The notes under the pieces are model-generated. The model saw only the letters and a program-made list of their open reading frames with translations, made no database searches and was not told the DNA's origin. Source: Methylacidiphilum sp. (GTDB lineage Bacteria > Verrucomicrobiota > Verrucomicrobiia > CAIQCK01). From it: a stretch of 8,692 nucleotides of DNA. Positions 5,948 to 8,692 of this stretch are shown one piece after another. The DNA lies in contig DYDC01000100.1 in assembly GCA_020718125.1 (NCBI GenBank), positions 1 through 8,692 of the forward strand. Direction: 5' to 3'. Each line of letters begins with the position of its first letter. The stretch's first letter is position 1. The position numbers were made by a program, and so were the translations under genes.

Positions 5948-7701
5948 TGCGCGATAGGCTCCTTGAGCTTGGCGGTGATGGTGAACGTGAAGTTGAAGTC
6001 GCCCTCCTTGGGCGTCGGCCCTTTGGTGATCTTGGTGCCCGCCTTGTCAAAGAACGGGCTGGCGCACAGCTTGTCGAGGAACTCGGACGGCTTCTGCAGC
6101 CGCTGCGGCTCCGCCGGCTTGTAGATGCTGCCGGCCACAATGACCAGTTCGGTGATCTTGAACTCGCGCGGCTTGGCGCTCTGGGGCTGGTCGCCGGGAG
6201 GCTCGCCCGGTCCCGGCTGTGGTGGCGGCTCACCCGGCCCGCCCTGCGCGGCCTCGGCGGGGTTGACGGGCTTCAGTTCAATCATCCACGTGTCCAACGG
6301 CACACGCTGGCTGATGTCGTCCAGAATCCGCGACCACGTGTCGCGCGCAAGAAGCTGGCTTTCGATCTGGCTCTTGATCTTCTCGTAGGCGGCAATGTCC
6401 GCCTTCAGCCTGCCCATGCGCGATTCGAGGCGGCCCAGCGCCCGGATGCGCTGGTTGTATTCCTCGGCTTGCCTGGCCGCGTCCACGCCGGTGCGGTCGA
6501 GGTAATAGTTCCAACTCAACCCCACCAACGCCAGCCCGACCGCCGAGCCGGCCAGGTAAATCTTCTTCTTGTTGAACTCACGCTCGGCGATGAGCGACTT
6601 CGGCAGGAGGTTGACCTCGATCGGGCACTCGCCGGCCGCCGCGCGCAACCCCAGGCCGACCGCGCCGCCGTAGAAGAACGCGTGCTTGGCCAGGTCGTAA
6701 CGGTTGACCGCAGGGTCAATGTCCACGTGCTGGAACGGGTTGAAGAACTCCACCGGCACCTGCAGTTTCTCGTTGAAGAAATGGTCCGCGTAGGGCAGCG
6801 CCGCGCAACCGCCCGCCAGCAACAGCCGCGTCGGCGGGTTGCCCCCCTGTTGGGTGCGGTAGAAGATGATGGACCGCGCGATCTCCGCGTGCAGGCGGGT
6901 CATGACGTTGCGCATGGTCTTCGAGAGCCGCGCCACCATCGGGTCCTCCGGCTCCTCGTAGGTGCCGCCCAGGCCCACGAAGCCCTTCGTGCGCTTGAGC
7001 TCCTCGGCCTGCGCGAAACTCAGTTTGTTCTCCTCGAACTCCGCCATCACCTGCTGCGTGACGGTGTTGCCGCCGATCGGGATCGAGCGGGTGAACAGCT
7101 TGTCCCTCTCGATGAACAGCACGTTGGTCGTGCGCGCCCCGACGTCCACCAGCAGCGTGCAGCCCTCCGCGAAATCGTAGTTGTAGCGCGCGGCGTTGTA
7201 GAAGGCCAGAGGCGAGACATCCACCAACGTCACCCGCAGCCCGGCCGCCTCCACCGCGCGGGCCAGCGCCTCGATGATGTCGCTCTTGATCGCCACCAGC
7301 ACCACCTCGAACTCGCCTTTCTCGGCCCCGCCGCCGATGAGCTGGTAATCCCACACCACTTCCTCCATCGGGAACGGCACGTTCTGCTGCGCCTCGAACC
7401 CCACCATCCGTCCGACGTTCTCCGGCGTCGCCGGCGGCAGCTTCACGAACCGCGTGAACACCGACTGGCCCGACACCGAGATCACCGCCGGGCCGCCGCG
7501 GATGCCTTGCTGGCGCATCAGGTCCCTGATCGTCGCGGTGATCAGCGGATTGCGGTCCACCTCCCGCGTCGGATCCACCGGCAGGTCCGCCACCGCGAAC
7601 GACCGCAGCCGCAGCCCCTCCGGCTTCAGCGGCGCGAACGCCGCCAGCTTGATCGAGGACGCTCCGATGTCCAACCCCAATATCCGATCCGATTTGAACA
7701 T
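5944..7701 (-). CDS. PilM-PilN fusion, type IV pilus inner-membrane assembly protein (Amuc_1101-like)
   Basis: A 585-residue protein. Residues 1 to about 355 are PilM, an FtsA/actin-fold cytoplasmic ATPase: phosphate-1 loop GLDIGASSIKL (9-19), phosphate-2 loop LLVDVGARTTNVL (183-195) and adenosine motif LLLAGG (293-298). The next part reads as PilN: EVNLLP at 362-367 matches the N-terminal INLLP motif through which PilN binds PilM. It is followed by a membrane segment (about 381-397), a coiled coil (about 408-448), a fold segment ending in RVPLDTWMIEL (466-476), a Gly/Pro linker (about 488-508), and a C-terminal half with LVIVAGSIYKP and FLDKLCASPFF. Separate PilM and PilN are about 350 and 200 residues, so 585 fits a fusion. 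No frameshift or internal start is needed. ATG 7701 directly precedes the actin-fold core; I see no strong ribosome binding site before it. The stop overlaps the next start (ATGA), implying coupled translation. It would fix the cytoplasmic ring to the periplasmic PilN/PilO layer. Confidence 0.9.
   Translation of the reverse strand: MFKSDRILGLDIGASSIKLAAFAPLKPEGLRLRSFAVADLPVDPTREVDRNPLITATIRDLMRQQGIRGGPAVISVSGQSVFTRFVKLPPATPENVGRMVGFEAQQNVPFPMEEVVWDYQLIGGGAEKGEFEVVLVAIKSDIIEALARAVEAAGLRVTLVDVSPLAFYNAARYNYDFAEGCTLLVDVGARTTNVLFIERDKLFTRSIPIGGNTVTQQVMAEFEENKLSFAQAEELKRTKGFVGLGGTYEEPEDPMVARLSKTMRNVMTRLHAEIARSIIFYRTQQGGNPPTRLLLAGGCAALPYADHFFNEKLQVPVEFFNPFQHVDIDPAVNRYDLAKHAFFYGGAVGLGLRAAAGECPIEVNLLPKSLIAEREFNKKKIYLAGSAVGLALVGLSWNYYLDRTGVDAARQAEEYNQRIRALGRLESRMGRLKADIAAYEKIKSQIESQLLARDTWSRILDDISQRVPLDTWMIELKPVNPAEAAQGGPGEPPPQPGPGEPPGDQPQSAKPREFKITELVIVAGSIYKPAEPQRLQKPSEFLDKLCASPFFDKAGTKITKGPTPKEGDFNFTFTITAKLKEPIAQ
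5959..5964 (-). promoter_or_regulatory. Ribosome binding site for PilO-like gene
   Basis: AAGGAG on the minus strand inside the last codons of the PilM-PilN gene, 11 bases before ATG 5947. The spacing is long, but with the 4-base ATGA overlap it supports this start and translational coupling. Confidence 0.5.
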
Positions 7702-7774
7702 GATCGAAAAACTTGTCCGCCTGTTGCCCGTCTTTGGAAATCAACTCGCGCCGCACGCCCGCCGTTACGGCTCT

Positions 7775-8407
7775 TTATTGCGACGGCCGGCTCGATGCCG
7801 TTGAGAACTTGGACCATTCATATTCCGCGTAAGAACCCGGCCCCCACGGTGACTCCGACACGCGCATCATCAGGTTGGGCGTCGGCTGGAACTGCTGCCA
7901 CCATTGGGTGCGCGCCTGGCTGCGCCAACTGCTGAACGAAACCAGCCGTCCCTGCCACCAAATCTCCACGCCCACGTCCTCAATCGCATTTTGCCCGGTG
8001 GTGCTGCACCAGCGTTCGAAGACAAACGGGTGCATATACATCGCCACCACCCGCCGTTTGCCTTTCTTCACGTAGATATAGGTGTCGCTGCCCGTGGCCA
8101 TCACCTTCGTCTGCCGGCCCATCAACACCACATACCACCGCACCTCCACGTCGTCGGCCCACTCCGGCACGGCGTCAAACTCACACTCAAACCGCGCCCA
8201 CGGAATCTGTCCCGCCTCGCGTGAGCCGCGGCCAGAGTCCGACCCCCCTTGCGCCGGCGGATTCACGAACTTCACATTGATGCCGTTGCCCTTGATGCTA
8301 AACTCCGCTTTGCGGGTCGTTTGAGCCGGCGCGTCCGGCGGAACCGCGGCCAACACGCCCGCCGCAGCCAACGCCGCCCACCACAACACACAAGAACGAT
8401 TCTTCAT
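7775..8407 (-). CDS. Small exported protein heading the pilus operon (Amuc_1102-like)
   Basis: A 210-residue protein with a clear Sec signal peptide (charged MKNR, hydrophobic core 7-21, cleavage probably after APA at 26-28) and a mature part of about 180 residues rich in Trp and beta strands (for example VEVRWYVVLM and VGVEIWWQGRLVSFSSW). Two cysteines remain after cleavage (C75, C134) and could form a disulfide. Length and place directly upstream of the PilM gene match Amuc_1102, which I recall has an immunoglobulin-like fold compared with archaeal pilins. I could not verify this. It has no PilD-type prepilin cleavage motif and no C-terminal membrane anchor, so it is more likely a soluble periplasmic or surface factor than a standard pilin. 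ATG 8407 has GGAG at 7 bases, the best ribosome binding site of the operon. The next gene starts 73 bases after its stop. Its biochemical role is unknown. Confidence 0.82.
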   Translation of the reverse strand: MKNRSCVLWWAALAAAGVLAAVPPDAPAQTTRKAEFSIKGNGINVKFVNPPAQGGSDSGRGSREAGQIPWARFECEFDAVPEWADDVEVRWYVVLMGRQTKVMATGSDTYIYVKKGKRRVVAMYMHPFVFERWCSTTGQNAIEDVGVEIWWQGRLVSFSSWRSQARTQWWQQFQPTPNLMMRVSESPWGPGSYAEYEWSKFSTASSRPSQ

Positions 8408-8414
8408 GGCAGTT

Positions 8415-8418
8415 CTCC
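8415..8418 (-). promoter_or_regulatory. Ribosome binding site of first operon gene
   Basis: GGAG on the minus strand, 7 bases before ATG 8407. It supports this start and lies directly beside the inverted repeat at 8419-8432. Confidence 0.7.
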
Positions 8419-8432
8419 GAAAACTTGTTTTC
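8419..8432. repeat. Short inverted repeat next to the ribosome binding site
   Basis: GAAAAC and GTTTTC arms separated by two bases. The site touches the GGAG of the first operon gene. It could be a small operator or part of a leader RNA fold, or chance. No protein binding is shown by the sequence. Confidence 0.35.
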
Positions 8433-8482
8433 TCTAATGCAACTCAAACTCTGCGCAAGACAGGCCGATTGAATCCGCGGCG

Positions 8483-8511
8483 AAGCTACAAAATCGCCAA
8501 CCAGCGGTCAA
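8483..8511 (-). promoter_or_regulatory. Candidate sigma70-type promoter for the pilus operon
   Basis: On the minus strand TTGACC (8511-8506, 5 of 6 consensus bases) is followed after exactly 17 bases by TAGCTT (8488-8483, 3 of 6). Transcription would start near 8476, giving a leader of about 70 bases before ATG 8407. The place, in the only long spacer upstream of the operon, is sensible, but the -10 box is poor and verrucomicrobial promoter rules are not well known. Confidence 0.3.
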
Positions 8512-8550
8512 CTACCAAGATGGCCCACTTGCCTGCTCCAACACGCCCCG

Positions 8551-8692
8551 CTATTTCACCATTACGCGCGGCTTGTCGCCGTCCCAGGCGATCTTCACAC
8601 GCGACAGGAACCACGTCCGGCCCTCGTCGTTGTTGCCTTGGAAGAACAGGTGGGGCCGGCCGTCGGCGTCCACAAACACGCCGGGATGGTCC
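8551..8692 (-). CDS. C-terminal fragment of an unidentified protein
   Basis: An open frame enters at the window edge and ends at TAG (8553-8551), giving 46 residues. The segment contains DHPGVFVDADGRPHLFFQGN, then a stretch ending in TWFLSRVKIAWDGDKPRVMV. The pattern (Gly-Val-Phe-x-Asp-x-Asp-Gly, His-Leu-Phe-Phe-Gln-Gly, Thr-Trp-Phe-Leu-Ser) looks like the closing blade of a beta-propeller protein, as in glycosidase-like or BNR-type families. This is a loose resemblance only. Codon use and GC match the other genes. It points the same way as the pilus genes, but 143 bases and a candidate promoter separate them, so it is probably a separate unit. I see no clear terminator after it. Confidence 0.6.
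   Translation of the reverse strand, partial: DHPGVFVDADGRPHLFFQGNNDEGRTWFLSRVKIAWDGDKPRVMVK

Noticed and set aside
7761..7771. Small palindrome GCCGT-T-ACGGC after the first operon gene
   Set aside because: The stem is too short and no T-run follows on the transcribed strand. It is probably chance, and the downstream genes are expected to be co-transcribed.
5947..7935. A 662-codon open frame on the plus strand
   Set aside because: It is antisense to the PilM-PilN gene and is Arg/His/Leu-rich with no plausible fold. It is a mirror of the GC-rich third codon positions.
1..8692. tRNA, rRNA or riboswitch genes
   Set aside because: I saw no tRNA-like or rRNA-like sequence on either strand, and the only gaps longer than 90 bases are 8408-8550 and 3949-4044, too short and lacking conserved riboswitch elements.

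Overview
The window is a GC-rich bacterial segment in which every supported gene lies on the minus strand, so transcription runs from high to low coordinates. It holds a divergent type IV pilus alignment-complex locus (pilMNOPQ-like). Gene order, protein sizes and sequence motifs match the Akkermansia muciniphila Amuc_1098-1102 cluster as I remember it. That points to a member of the Verrucomicrobiota, probably outside Akkermansia given the high GC and the Gly/Ala/Pro-rich linkers. The taxonomic call is inference; no search was possible.

Layout in transcription order. 8692-8551 is the last 46 codons of an unrelated, unidentified gene. 8550-8408 is a 143-base intergenic region with a candidate sigma70-type promoter, a short inverted repeat and a good ribosome binding site. 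8407-7775 encodes a small exported protein resembling Amuc_1102. 7701-5944 encodes a PilM-like actin-fold ATPase fused to a PilN-like membrane protein (Amuc_1101-like). 5947-4910 encodes a PilO-like bitopic protein (Amuc_1100-like) whose start overlaps the previous stop by 4 bases. 4884-4045 encodes a bitopic protein in the PilP position (Amuc_1099-like). 3948-1147 encodes a complete 933-residue PilQ/GspD-family secretin (Amuc_1098-like). 1136 to the window edge is the 5' part of a second secretin gene in tandem.

In known type IV pilus systems PilM sits in the cytoplasm and binds PilN. PilN, PilO and PilP bridge the inner membrane and periplasm, and PilQ forms the outer-membrane pore. The genes here map onto that chain, with PilM and PilN joined in one polypeptide. 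No pilin, prepilin peptidase, PilB/PilT ATPase or PilC platform gene lies in the window.

The most striking observation is a 788-base direct repeat (361-1148 and 3173-3960) in which I found no mismatch. It covers the ribosome binding sites and the first 258 codons of both secretin genes. Immediately past its edge the two genes remain colinear and in frame but fall to about 65% amino-acid identity. This suggests recent gene conversion or recombination between tandem paralogues, unless it is an assembly artefact.
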